DNA of 64,000 bases from CAYWFU01 sp964457585 (GTDB taxonomy: Bacteria > JACRDZ01). Shown here one piece after another: positions 1 through 7,889 of this stretch; the stretch's first letter is position 1; every line of letters begins with the position of its first letter. The position numbers and the translations under genes were made by a program. Location of the stretch: NCBI GenBank assembly GCA_964457585.1, contig CAYWFU010000009.1, forward strand, positions 1 to 64,000. Reading direction: 5' to 3'. The notes under the pieces are model-generated. The model did not search any database, was not told the origin of the DNA, and was given only the letters and a program-made list of their open reading frames with translations.

Positions 1-103
1 AATCAGATCGTTCCAATCTGAAGCACATATGAGCATTCTAAATTCGCAAACCTGACTAGTTTGAGTATAAAATGCAAAAAAGTTATAAAAAAATTGATAA
101 TTT

Positions 104-200
104 AGGGTACTAGAGAGGGGGAGAACACAAAAAGTCTTCTAACTCATTAATTTTCAAAGGTTTTTCTCTAGTTCTCTGTGGTTTATTTTTGACATTACCT
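104..200 (+). repeat. Dispersed repeat of the CTCTGTGGTT type, copy A
   Basis: The stretch containing TCTTCTAACTCATTAAT, then TTCTCTGTGGTT and TTTTTGACATT recurs almost base for base in inverted orientation at 6618-6720. A shorter relative lies at 6764-6866. It is non-coding and sits just upstream of the first gene. The preceding 1-103 show no gene; TTCG(C/T)AAACCTGA..GTATAA at about 43-70 is also echoed at 24398-24427. Confidence 0.8.
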
Positions 201-222
201 CAAAGCTAAAAAGGAGATGAAA

Positions 223-603
223 ATGGGACTTGTAAATGCAAAAATAATACTTAAGAATCCAAGAAAACGAAAGCTTAAAGCTTTAGAAGTTAATGCCATG
301 GCAGATTCTGGGTCGGTGCATTTATGTATACCCGAACATATTAAAATACAGTTGGAGTTAGAAGAGATAGATAAAAAAGAAGTCACATTAGCTGATGGGA
401 GTAAAAAACTAGTTCCATATGTTGGTCCTATCGAAATTAGATTTAAAAATCGAGTGGGTTTTGCCGGAGCATTAGTTATGGGAGACCAAATACTTTTAGG
501 TGCAATTCCAATGGAAGATATGGATTTGGTTATAATACCAAAGAATAGAGTTTTAGATGTAAATCCAGAGAGCCCAAATATTGCAAACTCTATTGCGAAA
601 TGA
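223..603 (+). CDS. Clan AA (retropepsin-like) aspartic protease family protein
   Basis: Small predicted aspartyl-protease fold protein of about 126 residues. The active-site triad appears as Asp-Ser-Gly around residue 28 (AMADSGS) instead of the more usual Asp-Thr-Gly. The C-terminal half carries the family's flap-to-end pattern (ILLGAIPMEDMDLVIIP, then NRVLDVNPESPN). Single-domain proteins of this kind presumably dimerise like retropepsins; their cellular substrates are largely unknown. An in-frame ATG at 217 abuts the AGGAG at 212-216, whereas the ATG at 223 has a 6-base spacing and is preferred. It stands alone upstream of a toxin-antitoxin pair and an integrase, so it may be accessory cargo. 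Family assignment is fairly firm; function is inferred. Confidence 0.78.
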   Translation: MGLVNAKIILKNPRKRKLKALEVNAMADSGSVHLCIPEHIKIQLELEEIDKKEVTLADGSKKLVPYVGPIEIRFKNRVGFAGALVMGDQILLGAIPMEDMDLVIIPKNRVLDVNPESPNIANSIAK

Positions 604-617
604 AATATTAGCAGAAG

Positions 618-643
618 GCTGAAAATTGATAGCTGAACGCTTA
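618..643 (+). repeat. GCTGAAAA(C/T)TGATAGCTGAACGCTTA repeat unit
   Basis: This 26-base unit between the protease and the antitoxin gene recurs inverted at 32050-32075, and in a related form at 32201-32236. It is an intergenic dispersed repeat. Confidence 0.7.
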
Positions 644-675
644 CCAATATTATAAAAAAGGAAAGGGGAAAAATT

Positions 676-888
676 ATGTCAGTTGATAGTGCTTTAATAG
701 AAAAAGCATTGGAATTAAAACCTCAGGATAAGATTATATTAATCGAAGCTTTAGTCACAAGCCTGGATAAACCTGATCCAGAAATATCTAAAATATGGTT
801 ACAAGAAGCTGAAGCGAGACTGCAAGCATACAGAGAAGGAAAAACAAAAGGAGTTCCTGCAGAAGAAATTTTTGGGGAAATCATATGA
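676..888 (+). CDS. Addiction-module antitoxin (TIGR02574/PF09720-like)
   Basis: A 70-residue protein that opens with a helical segment typical of the family (IEKALELKPQDKIILIEALV). It continues with the family hallmark of a short acidic linker and Trp-containing helix (DPEISKIWLQEAEARLQAY), and ends in PAEEIFGEI. Members neutralise RelE/ParE toxins and usually repress their own operon. A good AAAGGGGAAAAATT ribosome site precedes the ATG. Its stop overlaps the toxin start by 4 bases (ATGA), so the two are translationally coupled. Type II pairs like this are common in integrons and mobile regions, consistent with the integrase gene just downstream. Assignment is confident at family level; the cognate function is inferred from pairing. 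Confidence 0.88.
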   Translation: MSVDSALIEKALELKPQDKIILIEALVTSLDKPDPEISKIWLQEAEARLQAYREGKTKGVPAEEIFGEII

Positions 889-1181
889 GAGTAATATTCG
901 ATAAATTAGCCAAGGAAGAGCTAAATGATGGAATAGAATATTATGAAATTGAAGTGGATGGTTTAGGTGGAAAATTTAAAGATGAAGTTAAAAGAGTTAT
1001 TAATATAATTAGTAATATGCCGCAAATAGGTTCTCCAGAAAGTAATAATATTAGAAAATATATTCTTCATAAATTTCCATATAAAATTTTATATTCAATT
1101 GAAAATGATCATATTTATATTGTAGCTATTGCTCACATGCATCGTGAACCAAGATATTGGATTAATAGAGTCAATCCTTAG
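885..1181 (+). CDS. RelE/ParE superfamily toxin
   Basis: A 98-residue protein with the RelE/ParE fold signature: an N-terminal strand (VIFDKLAKEELNDGIEYYE), a central helix with Gly-Leu-Gly, and late strands (YKILYSIENDHIYIVAIAH) ending in HMHREPRYWINR. The last segment matches the HxxRxPxYW tail of the TIGR02574-linked toxins, most of which are ParE-like gyrase poisons or RelE-like mRNA interferases; the sequence does not decide which. The gene overlaps the antitoxin by 4 bases. Length is normal and no residue looks lost, so the pair is probably active. A moderate ribosome site lies inside the antitoxin C-terminus (TTTGGGGAAATC). Confidence 0.88.
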   Translation: MRVIFDKLAKEELNDGIEYYEIEVDGLGGKFKDEVKRVINIISNMPQIGSPESNNIRKYILHKFPYKILYSIENDHIYIVAIAHMHREPRYWINRVNP

Positions 1182-1204
1182 ATATATTATAGAAAGGTTT
1201 TATT

Positions 1205-2488
1205 ATGAATGTTGTACTTTTACCTGAATTTCAGGAATTTTTAATGTCTCATAAGCTTGTCACTGATAAATATACCCAATTTTATGCCGTCTGGGTGAAC
1301 AAATTTTTAAAATTTTCAAATGAAAATATCTCTTTGGATGTAAAAATTGAAAATTTTTTAAATAATTTGCGCAATTCTGAAACAGTTAGAGACTGGCAAG
1401 TGAGTCAGGCTGAAACTGCATTGCGTTTGTATATTTATCAGTTCCTTAAAGGTAACAAATCTTTAATTGATCCAAATTATTCTGAAAATAAACAATGTGA
1501 ATTTGCTGATTTTAATTCTGTAATTAATAAATTACGCGATTTGCTGAGAGTAAAACATTATTCATATAGTACAGAAAAAACCTATATTGATTGGGCAAAA
1601 AAATTTTATGAATATATTTTAAGTGTAAAAAAGACCAAAATAGAAGAATTGTCTTCAAATGATGTTACTAATTATCTAACTTATCTTGCAGTAAAACAAA
1701 ACATTTCATCTTCTTCTCAAAATCAAGCTTTTAATGCGTTGTTGTTTCTATTTCAGAATGTGCTCAATGTTAAATTAGAGAATTTGGAAAATACAGTCCG
1801 AGCAAAGCGCGGGCCTAAATTACCGGTGGTTTTATCGGTTAATGAAGTTCAAGAAATATTCAAAACTGTTGATGGGAGAAATCGTCTTATAATTCAATTA
1901 CTATATGGGGCTGGCCTTCGCCTTATGGAGCTGGTGCGATTAAGAGTTAAGGATGTTGATTTTGATTTGAATGCAATATTTGTTCGAGCTGGGAAAGGTG
2001 ATAAAAACAGGTCAACAATTTTGCCTGAATGTGCTAAAACAGAATTACAATCGCATCTTTTGGGGGTAAAACAATTGCATGAAAAAGATTTAAAGTGCGG
2101 TTTCGGTGATGTTTATTTGCCAAATGCGCTTGATCGAAAATATCCGAATGCGCCAAAGGATTGGGGTTGGCAATATGTTTTTCCATCAGAAAGACTTTCT
2201 GTGGATCCTAGAAGCGGGAAGGTCAGGCGTCATCATATAAGTGAAAAAGCTATTCAAAATATTGTAAGAGATGCAGTAAAAAAGACTGGTATTGTAAAAA
2301 ATGCAACTGTTCATACATTGCGGCATAGTTTTGCAACGCATCTTTTAATGAAAGGTGTTAATATAAGAGAAATTCAAGATTTGCTTGGGCATAAAAATCT
2401 TGAGACAACAATGATTTATACTCATGTATTAAGAGGTTTATCAAACGCTCCAAAAAGTCCTGCCGATGAAATTTTTTCAAGTTGTTAG
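1205..2488 (+). CDS. intI: Integron-type tyrosine recombinase (IntI-like) with N-terminal extension
   Basis: Site-specific tyrosine recombinase of 427 residues. The catalytic set is complete: Arg239 (GAGLRL), Lys264/267, His370-x-x-Arg373 (HTLRHSF), His396 (LLGHK) and Tyr405 (IYTHV). Between the beta-hairpin Lys and His370 lies the extra IntI patch III segment at about residues 290-345 (GFGDVYLPNALDRKYPNA, WGWQYVF, SVDPRSG, RRHH), which is diagnostic of integron integrases. IntI proteins are usually about 320-340 residues; this one has roughly 95 additional N-terminal residues (LPEFQEFL to about LIDPNY) before the core-binding domain. I could not find a convincing attC or attI site nearby. 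Upstream small genes, including a toxin-antitoxin pair, are cassette-like cargo on the same strand. A remnant of a second copy's N-terminus follows. Confidence 0.9.
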   Translation: MNVVLLPEFQEFLMSHKLVTDKYTQFYAVWVNKFLKFSNENISLDVKIENFLNNLRNSETVRDWQVSQAETALRLYIYQFLKGNKSLIDPNYSENKQCEFADFNSVINKLRDLLRVKHYSYSTEKTYIDWAKKFYEYILSVKKTKIEELSSNDVTNYLTYLAVKQNISSSSQNQAFNALLFLFQNVLNVKLENLENTVRAKRGPKLPVVLSVNEVQEIFKTVDGRNRLIIQLLYGAGLRLMELVRLRVKDVDFDLNAIFVRAGKGDKNRSTILPECAKTELQSHLLGVKQLHEKDLKCGFGDVYLPNALDRKYPNAPKDWGWQYVFPSERLSVDPRSGKVRRHHISEKAIQNIVRDAVKKTGIVKNATVHTLRHSFATHLLMKGVNIREIQDLLGHKNLETTMIYTHVLRGLSNAPKSPADEIFSSC

Positions 2489-2549
2489 AATACAAATAAT
2501 AAGAGGTGATGATGCATTCTGATAAAAACAAGTCTATCACTTTAAAACT

Positions 2550-2585
2550 ATGATTACAAATATATTACCTGAATTCCAGAAATTT
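2550..2585 (+). pseudogene. N-terminal remnant of a second integrase-like gene
   Basis: Reading from ATG 2550 gives M-I-T-N-I-L-P-E-F-Q-K-F, closely matching the start of the upstream integrase (M-N-V-V-L-L-P-E-F-Q-E-F). After about 12 codons the match ends exactly where a palindromic repeat begins, and the frame stops at 2624. Just before it, AGAGGTG at 2502-2508 precedes a 13-codon ORF (ATG 2512 to TGA 2553) overlapping this ATG in ATGA fashion; that may also be the head of a lost gene. This is most likely a duplicated integrase end truncated by the repeat or by assembly. Confidence 0.5.
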
Positions 2586-2588
2586 CCC

Positions 2589-2657
2589 AAGGGGTTCGAT
2601 TCATCGAACCCAAAAAAACGTTGAAAAATCAGGCTTGATGAATCAAGCCCCTACAAA
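2589..2657. repeat. Paired hairpin repeats (GGTTCGATTCATCGAACC and GGCTTGATGAATCAAGCC)
   Basis: Two short perfect inverted repeats lie side by side: GGTTCGAT-TCATCGAACC and GGGGCTTGATTCATC-type (present as GGCTTGATGAATCAAGCC followed by CCTAC). They resemble the GCTCGATAAATCGAGC / GCCTGATAAATCAGGC family found at 8751, 9182, 30263 and 32098, which also continues into ACTAC. No gene is supported here. Confidence 0.6.
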
Positions 2658-2684
2658 AAATCGAGCTTTTTGGACAGCCCCCAG

Positions 2685-2711
2685 CTACCAAATCCTCACA
2701 ACCCTCTCTCT
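2685..2711 (-). pseudogene. C-terminal tip of a second copy of the propeller-like gene
   Basis: On the minus strand the bases just left of the N run read R-E-R-V-V-R-I-W-stop (TAG). The complete gene at 2858-3934 ends in the same eight residues (stop TAA), with only two or three silent base changes. So a second homologous gene was entering from the assembly gap. It is either a real tandem paralogue collapsed by the assembler or a scaffolding duplication. Confidence 0.55.
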
Positions 2712-2721
2712 NNNNNNNNNN
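2712..2721. other. Assembly gap (10 N)
   Basis: Ten Ns, the conventional filler for a gap of unknown length. The flanks carry related sequence (see 2685-2711 and 2858-2884), so the true content may be a tandem repeat of genes. Any ORF read through it is artificial. Confidence 0.98.
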
Positions 2722-2829
2722 TTAAAATTGAAAAATTCATTAATATTAACTTCTGATAATGAAGAGCAAATAAAAATTGAAGATAAAAATATTACGATTA
2801 AACCGGTTTACAAGTGGTTGTTGGAATAA
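2722..2829 (+). CDS. 3' fragment of an unidentified gene entering from the gap
   Basis: An open frame without a start runs from the gap to a TAA at 2829 and encodes about 35 residues (LKLKNSLILTSDNEEQ..., ending in TIKPVYKWLLE). The composition (alternating charged and hydrophobic residues, Trp near the end) looks protein-like, but I do not recognise it. An apparent Met start at 2635 lies in repeat sequence on the far side of the gap and should not be believed. Confidence 0.3.
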   Translation, partial: LKLKNSLILTSDNEEQIKIEDKNITIKPVYKWLLE

Positions 2830-2857
2830 ATGTGTATTAATTTACATATATAATATT

Positions 2858-3934
2858 TTACCAAATCCTCACAACTCTCTCTCTTATTAATATTTTCTCA
2901 ATAATTCCTTTTCGATTAATTAATACTAATTGATTCTCATCTTTCTCTTTTTTATTTATCTGACAGAGAAAACCTTTGCTGTTTTCTTCCCATATTTCAA
3001 TAATATTACTATCCTCGGGAGATGCAATAACTGATTCGATTTTACTATTTTTTATTGAAATTGATTTTAAAGTACTTGTGCTTGTTAATATGATTTTTTT
3101 TACTTCAGGATTAAAACTGCCGCTTGCTTCAAGATAATACAAGTTATCTGCATCCAATCCCCAAAAAGCTTGATTAATTATATTTTTTTTCTTTTTTGTG
3201 GATAATTGCCAGTTTTTTTTATCTTTGAAATTATATATATGAATTAGCGCCAGATCGATACTTTTATCGTTTCCATTATTATGATGGTATGCTAAAAAAT
3301 TACCGTTGGAAGAATGAGTGAAAACTTTGAGAATATCGGTTTTTAGCACAAAAATATCCAATGTTTTATTTGTATTTACATCCACCCATTTTGCAATAGT
3401 CTGTATTTCTTTATTTTCTTCATAAATTTTTATTATTATTTCAGAATCATTTAACCATTCTATACTTTCAATATTTATGAAAGTTCCCTTTTTATTATAT
3501 TCAAAAATTTTTTCTAATTTATTTAATTTAAATGAATATTTATAAAGTATTATTGAATTGGGTTTATCATTATAATTAGTAGTTGAAAATACTATATAAT
3601 TTTGTTTAGGAGAAAATGAAATATTAATTATTTTTTCTTTATTTAATGACCAGAAAAGAAATTTTTTGGATCCATTATTAAAATCAAATAGATAAAAACC
3701 ATAGCTTAGTTTATATCTATCATATTTTGAGTAAATAACTTTGCGGTCTACAATATTACTTCTATTAGGGAATGAATCAATCTGCGGAATTGTAATAATC
3801 TTTTCTTTTTCAAAATTAATTTCAAATATAATGTCCTCACGGGATAAAACTTTTTTAAAATAAATTAAATTATTATCAGCATAAATATTTGAGGAAAGAA
3901 AAAATATGAGTAAAATGATCTTATAGCAGTTCAT
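2858..3934 (-). CDS. Exported protein of unknown function, probable beta-propeller
   Basis: A 358-residue protein with a clear Sec signal peptide (MNCYKIILLIFFLSSNIYA, probable cleavage after ADN), hence periplasmic or secreted. The mature part has repeated blade-like units with hydrophobic strands and turn motifs such as SPKQNYIVFST, SSNGNFLAYHHNNG and SPEDSNIIEIW, similar to TolB/WD40-like propellers. I cannot assign a specific family. It is monocistronic and followed by the gap that holds the tail of a homologous gene. The start codon is well placed (AAGGATATAAAC before ATG). Function is unknown; a role in sensing or binding envelope components would be speculation. Confidence 0.65.
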   Translation of the reverse strand: MNCYKIILLIFFLSSNIYADNNLIYFKKVLSREDIIFEINFEKEKIITIPQIDSFPNRSNIVDRKVIYSKYDRYKLSYGFYLFDFNNGSKKFLFWSLNKEKIINISFSPKQNYIVFSTTNYNDKPNSIILYKYSFKLNKLEKIFEYNKKGTFINIESIEWLNDSEIIIKIYEENKEIQTIAKWVDVNTNKTLDIFVLKTDILKVFTHSSNGNFLAYHHNNGNDKSIDLALIHIYNFKDKKNWQLSTKKKKNIINQAFWGLDADNLYYLEASGSFNPEVKKIILTSTSTLKSISIKNSKIESVIASPEDSNIIEIWEENSKGFLCQINKKEKDENQLVLINRKGIIEKILIRERVVRIW

Positions 3935-3981
3935 GTTTATATCCTTTTTTATCTTACACTTCTCTGCTACTTAGTACTTAG

Positions 3982-4140
3982 TACAGCACCACAGAATTAA
4001 GTATACAAAAAGAAAGTTTAAAAAAATAAAATCTGGATTCCCGATAAAACATGTCGGTAATGCCACAACCTCCTGCATGTCATCCCTGACATGTTTTATT
4101 GGGGATCTAGATTTTGTTGACTTAATTCTGTGGTGCTGTA
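3982..4140. mobile_element. MITE-like palindromic element with 5-bp target duplication
   Basis: Terminal inverted repeats TACAGCACCACAGAATTAAGT (left, from 3982) and its exact complement (right, ending 4140) bracket about 159 bp. A second nested inverted repeat lies inside (TCTGGATTCCCGATAAAACATG and CATGTTTTATTGGGGATCTAGA), so the whole element can fold into one long hairpin. CTTAG occurs directly on both sides (3977-3981 and 4141-4145), as expected of a target-site duplication. There is no coding capacity, so it would need a transposase in trans. Confidence 0.75.
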
Positions 4141-4181
4141 CTTAGGGTCTTTGCCCCTCTGCTTCTATCTCTATCTGTGTT

Positions 4182-6593
4182 TTACTTATTCCTCAGTTCA
4201 ACTTCTAATTTACCAGATAAATTATCTAATATTTTTTTTACAATTTTATCTATTTCTTCATCTTTAAGAGTACATTCATGCGATCGGAATACAATTCTAT
4301 ATCCCATGCTTTTAAATCCATCAGGAATAGTTTTCCCTTTAAATATATCAAATAATCTTATTTCTTCAATTAATTTTTTTTCACTCTCATTAATAATATT
4401 AATAATTTCTTCATGAGTTACTTTATCTCTTACAACTAAAGATAGATCTCTCATGATAGAAGGAAATATTGAAAAGGGTTTAAAAAATTTCTTCTTTTTA
4501 TTTGTAAGCAAAGCTATGATTTTATCTATACTCAGTTCCATAGCAAAAACAGGCTGTTTGAATTCATAATTTTCTAAAACATCAGGATGCAATTCCCCGC
4601 CAAAACCCAGCGGTATTTTCGAATTGGTTATAGAGAAACATTTATTCGGATGAAAAGACGGATGATTATATTCTTTAAATTTCAAATTCTCCATACCAAG
4701 ATTTTCTATTAAGATTTCAAGATACCCTTTTAAATTAAAAAAGTCCAGTTCAATTTCTTTATAATCCAAACCAGATAAAAATTTTCCTGTTAAAGCAATG
4801 CTAATACATTTTTCTTCATATGGCAATTCAAATCCTTCTTCAGGAATATAAACTTTGCTTATTTCAAATAATTTTAAATTTAAATTTCCATGTTTTAAAT
4901 TATTGCTTATTATATTCAAAATACCCGACAGAAGCATAGTGCGCATTAAGCTCTGCTCAGGAGTCAATGGATTTTTAATTTTTATAGCTTTACGTTTGAT
5001 GTCATCCTGCTTTAAATTTAGTTTGTCAAATTGAACAGAATCTGTAAAACTATATGATACTATTTCATTAAATCCGCAGGAAGAAAGAATGTTTTTTATT
5101 TTATTTATTATAACTGCAGATTCCGGTAAAAAATTATTCATTATTGGAATTTCAGGAACTTTGCTCTTTATTCTTTCATATCCATAAATTCTTGCAACTT
5201 CCTCGATTAAATCAATTTCGCGAGTAATGTCAGGGCGAAATGATGGGACAATGAATTCCACTTCTCCTTCGCTATTCTTTTTAGGCTGGAAATCAAGCCG
5301 TACCAGAATATTTTCAATCTCTGTAATAGATAAAGTTGTTCCTAAAATATTATTTACTTTTTCAAGCCGTAAATTGACTTTTTTCTGCTGGAATTGGACA
5401 GGATAATTATCTATTGATCCCTGCACAATTTTTGCTCCGGCTAAACTGCACATTAATGAAGCAGCGCGCTGTGAAGCATTAACCAGTCCATTATAATCAG
5501 TTCCACGTTCAAAACGATATGAAGATTCAGATGAAATATCTAATTTTTTTGAAGTATTGCGAATATTAGATGGATCAAAAAAAGCGCTTTCTAATATTAT
5601 ATCTTTTGTATCTTCTTTAACTCCGGAATTATTTCCACCCATAATTCCTGCAAGAGCTATAGCTTTTTCCTTATCTGCAATTACGAGCATATCTTGATTA
5701 AGTTCTCTTTTTACTCCATCCAGAGTTTCAAAAATTTCCCCCTGTTTAGCATTGCGTATTTTTATTGTTTTCCCGCTTATTAATCTTGCATCAAAAGCAT
5801 GCAATGGATGTCCATATTCGATTAGAACATAATTAGTTATATCAACAATATTATTTATACTTCTTATCCCAACAGACTGAAGCCGCTGACGCAGCCAGAA
5901 TGGAGAAGGTTCAATTTTGGCGTCATAAATATATCTGGTTGTATATCTCGGACACAAATGATGGGCTTCATTTTCAACAGATATAAATGAATTAATATTC
6001 TCACATTCTTCATGCAGAACATTTTCAGACAGCTTAAGAGGCAGACGCAATAAACACGAAATTTCACGCGCAATCCCGATTATGCTTAAGCAATCGGGAC
6101 GATTAGGTGTTATGTTTATTTCAAAGATTGTATCGCCAACATTCATTTCATCAATAAATTTTTTACCTATTTTTACATTATCAGGAAGTACCATTATTCC
6201 AAGAGATTCATCACTTAAACCCAGTTCTTTTTCAGAACAAATCATCCCATGTGAAATCACATCGCGTATTTTACTTTTTTTTATTTTTATACCATTGGGT
6301 AATTGCACACCAACTAATGCTACCGGAACCTTTTGCCCTTTTGCGACATTCGATGCACCACAGACTATTTCAAGTTTTTCATTACCAATATCAACATTGC
6401 ATAATGATAATTTATCTGCATTAGGATGTTTTTGAACATCAAGTACTTCTCCAATAATTATATCTTTGATATCATCTCCGATAGATATCATTAATTCTAT
6501 TTCCAGACCGGCAGAGGTCAAGCGATCAGCCAGTTCTGCTGGACTTATATTAAAAGAAACATAATCTTTTAACCAGTTATAACTTGCTTTCAT
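4182..6593 (-). CDS. pheT: Phenylalanine-tRNA ligase beta subunit
   Basis: Beta subunit of the (alpha-beta)2 enzyme that charges tRNA-Phe. At about 803 residues it has the standard bacterial length and domain order: N-terminal helix, EMAP/OB tRNA-binding domain (IGEVLDVQKHPNADKLSLC at about 50, then EIVCGASNV), B3/B4 editing region (PRYTTRYI, NIVDITNYVLIEYGHPLHAFD), B5 (RPDITREIDLIEEVARIYGY), catalytic-like core, and C-terminal FDX-ACB domain (FSIFPSIMRDLSLVV to the end). The ATG at 6593 has GGAGAG seven bases upstream; an in-frame ATG at 6608 has none and is less likely. It follows pheS on the same strand, but 275 bp of repeats separate them, which is unusual for this pair. Confidence 0.97.
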   Translation of the reverse strand: MKASYNWLKDYVSFNISPAELADRLTSAGLEIELMISIGDDIKDIIIGEVLDVQKHPNADKLSLCNVDIGNEKLEIVCGASNVAKGQKVPVALVGVQLPNGIKIKKSKIRDVISHGMICSEKELGLSDESLGIMVLPDNVKIGKKFIDEMNVGDTIFEINITPNRPDCLSIIGIAREISCLLRLPLKLSENVLHEECENINSFISVENEAHHLCPRYTTRYIYDAKIEPSPFWLRQRLQSVGIRSINNIVDITNYVLIEYGHPLHAFDARLISGKTIKIRNAKQGEIFETLDGVKRELNQDMLVIADKEKAIALAGIMGGNNSGVKEDTKDIILESAFFDPSNIRNTSKKLDISSESSYRFERGTDYNGLVNASQRAASLMCSLAGAKIVQGSIDNYPVQFQQKKVNLRLEKVNNILGTTLSITEIENILVRLDFQPKKNSEGEVEFIVPSFRPDITREIDLIEEVARIYGYERIKSKVPEIPIMNNFLPESAVIINKIKNILSSCGFNEIVSYSFTDSVQFDKLNLKQDDIKRKAIKIKNPLTPEQSLMRTMLLSGILNIISNNLKHGNLNLKLFEISKVYIPEEGFELPYEEKCISIALTGKFLSGLDYKEIELDFFNLKGYLEILIENLGMENLKFKEYNHPSFHPNKCFSITNSKIPLGFGGELHPDVLENYEFKQPVFAMELSIDKIIALLTNKKKKFFKPFSIFPSIMRDLSLVVRDKVTHEEIINIINESEKKLIEEIRLFDIFKGKTIPDGFKSMGYRIVFRSHECTLKDEEIDKIVKKILDNLSGKLEVELRNK

Positions 6594-6617
6594 GTAATTT
6601 CTCTCCATCTCAAACTT

Positions 6618-6720
6618 GGCAATGTCAAAAATTAACCACAGAGAACACAGAAAAACCTTTAAATATTAATGAGTTAGAAGAGTTTTTAAGTTCTCCCCCT
6701 CTGTGCCCTCTATGTGCCCT
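6618..6720 (-). repeat. Dispersed repeat of the CTCTGTGGTT type, copy B (inverted)
   Basis: Read on the minus strand, this matches copy A at 104-200 over almost its full length (GGGGGAGAAC, CTTCTAACTCATTAAT, TTCTCTGTGGTT, TTTTTGACATT). It lies between pheS and pheT. Confidence 0.8.
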
Positions 6721-6763
6721 TTAAATTATTAGCTTATTAAGCTATTTAAAATATAAAAAAAAG

Positions 6764-6866
6764 CATGAGACCACAGAGATTTTTTAAGATTTTAAAATAA
6801 AACTCTGTGACCTCTGTGGTTCATATTTTTCCCCTCTTTTTCATTTTACTTTTGACAGTACCTCTA
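6764..6866 (+). repeat. Dispersed repeat of the CTCTGTGGTT type, copy C
   Basis: A shorter relative in the orientation of copy A: CTCTGTGGTTCATATTTTT, then TTTTGACAGTACCTCTAA. ACCACAGAG at its left and CTCTGTGGT at its right make it a hairpin of its own. Together with copy B it fills the pheS-pheT spacer. Confidence 0.65.
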
Positions 6867-6868
6867 AC

Positions 6869-7885
6869 TTAGAACTGAGTTAAAAATTTTAAATCATTTT
6901 CAAAAAATAATCTAATATCTGTAATACCGAATTTTAGCATTGTGATTCGTTCTATACCCATTCCAAAAGCAAAACCAGAATATTCTTCAGGATCATAGTT
7001 TACAAACTTAAAGACTTCAGGATCTATCATACCTGCTCCTAAAATTTCGAGCCATCCGCTTTGTTTGCAGACTCTGCATCCTTTTCCATTGCATATAACA
7101 CAGGAGATATCAATTTCTGCGCTTGGTTCAGTAAAAGGGAAAAAGCTTGGCCTGAATCTAAGACGCGTATTTGTACCAAAAAAGGCATGAATAAAAAGCT
7201 CCAGAACACCTTTCAAATCTGTAAAAGAGATATTTTTATCCACCATGAATCCTTCCATCTGATGAAACATGGGTGTATGTGAAATATCTGAATCGCATCT
7301 ATAAACTTTTCCTGGGACAATAACTCTTATCGGTGGTTTTTCAATTTCCATTGTTCTGACTTGAACAGGAGAAGTATGCGTTCTTAAAACTATTTTGTCA
7401 TCTATGAAAAAAGTATCCTGCATATCTCTTGCCGGATGATTGGGTGGAAAATTCAATGCTTCAAAATTATAATAATCCAGTTCTATCTCTGGACCTTCTT
7501 TTATACTAAATCCCAAACCGGTAAAAATCCGTATTGTTTCATCCAATACCTGCGTTATAGGATGTAACTTACCCAGTGAAATTTTTCTGCCGGGAAGTGT
7601 TATGTCAATTTTTTCATTAACTAATTTTTGTTCTTTTTCATTTGATTTTAATATTTGTTCCGAGTGTTTTAATATTTGTTCGATATTTTCAGCAGTTTCA
7701 TTTATAAGTTTGCCCATTTGCGGTCTTTCATTTTCGGGCAATGAACTTATGCTTCTTAATAAGGCAGTAATAACACCCTTTCTGCCAAGATATTTGATTC
7801 TTAATTTTTCCAATTCATCACTTGTTCCACAACTTTCACAAATCTTTTTACATTCTTCCAAAATTTCAATTAAATTTTTATTCAT
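6869..7885 (-). CDS. pheS: Phenylalanine-tRNA ligase alpha subunit
   Basis: Catalytic subunit of phenylalanyl-tRNA synthetase (class II), 338 residues, normal length. The N-terminal coiled-coil arm (about 1-90) is followed by the Phe_tRNA-synt_II core: GFSIKEGPEIELDYYNFEALN, HPARDMQDTFF, RTHTSPVQVRTM (motif 2 region), HQMEGFMVD, FRPSFFPFTEPSAEID and motif 3 GMGIERITMLKFGI near the C-terminus. A CxxC-x-C pattern (CVICNGKGCRVC) sits before GAGMIDPEVF, as in many bacterial PheS. The gene starts 4 bases after trmH stops, within the infC operon; pheT follows after a repeat-filled spacer. Confidence 0.97.
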   Translation of the reverse strand: MNKNLIEILEECKKICESCGTSDELEKLRIKYLGRKGVITALLRSISSLPENERPQMGKLINETAENIEQILKHSEQILKSNEKEQKLVNEKIDITLPGRKISLGKLHPITQVLDETIRIFTGLGFSIKEGPEIELDYYNFEALNFPPNHPARDMQDTFFIDDKIVLRTHTSPVQVRTMEIEKPPIRVIVPGKVYRCDSDISHTPMFHQMEGFMVDKNISFTDLKGVLELFIHAFFGTNTRLRFRPSFFPFTEPSAEIDISCVICNGKGCRVCKQSGWLEILGAGMIDPEVFKFVNYDPEEYSGFAFGMGIERITMLKFGITDIRLFFENDLKFLTQF

Positions 7886-7889
7886 AATT

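Noticed and set aside
2486..2700. A possible attC site downstream of the integrase
   Set aside because: GTTAGAA at the intI stop lacks the terminal pyrimidine of GTTRRRY, and no matching RYYYAAC box with an imperfect stem was found.
2635..2829. An ORF with Met start running through the N run
   Set aside because: It joins repeat DNA to an unrelated open frame across ten filler Ns; only the part after 2722 could be real.
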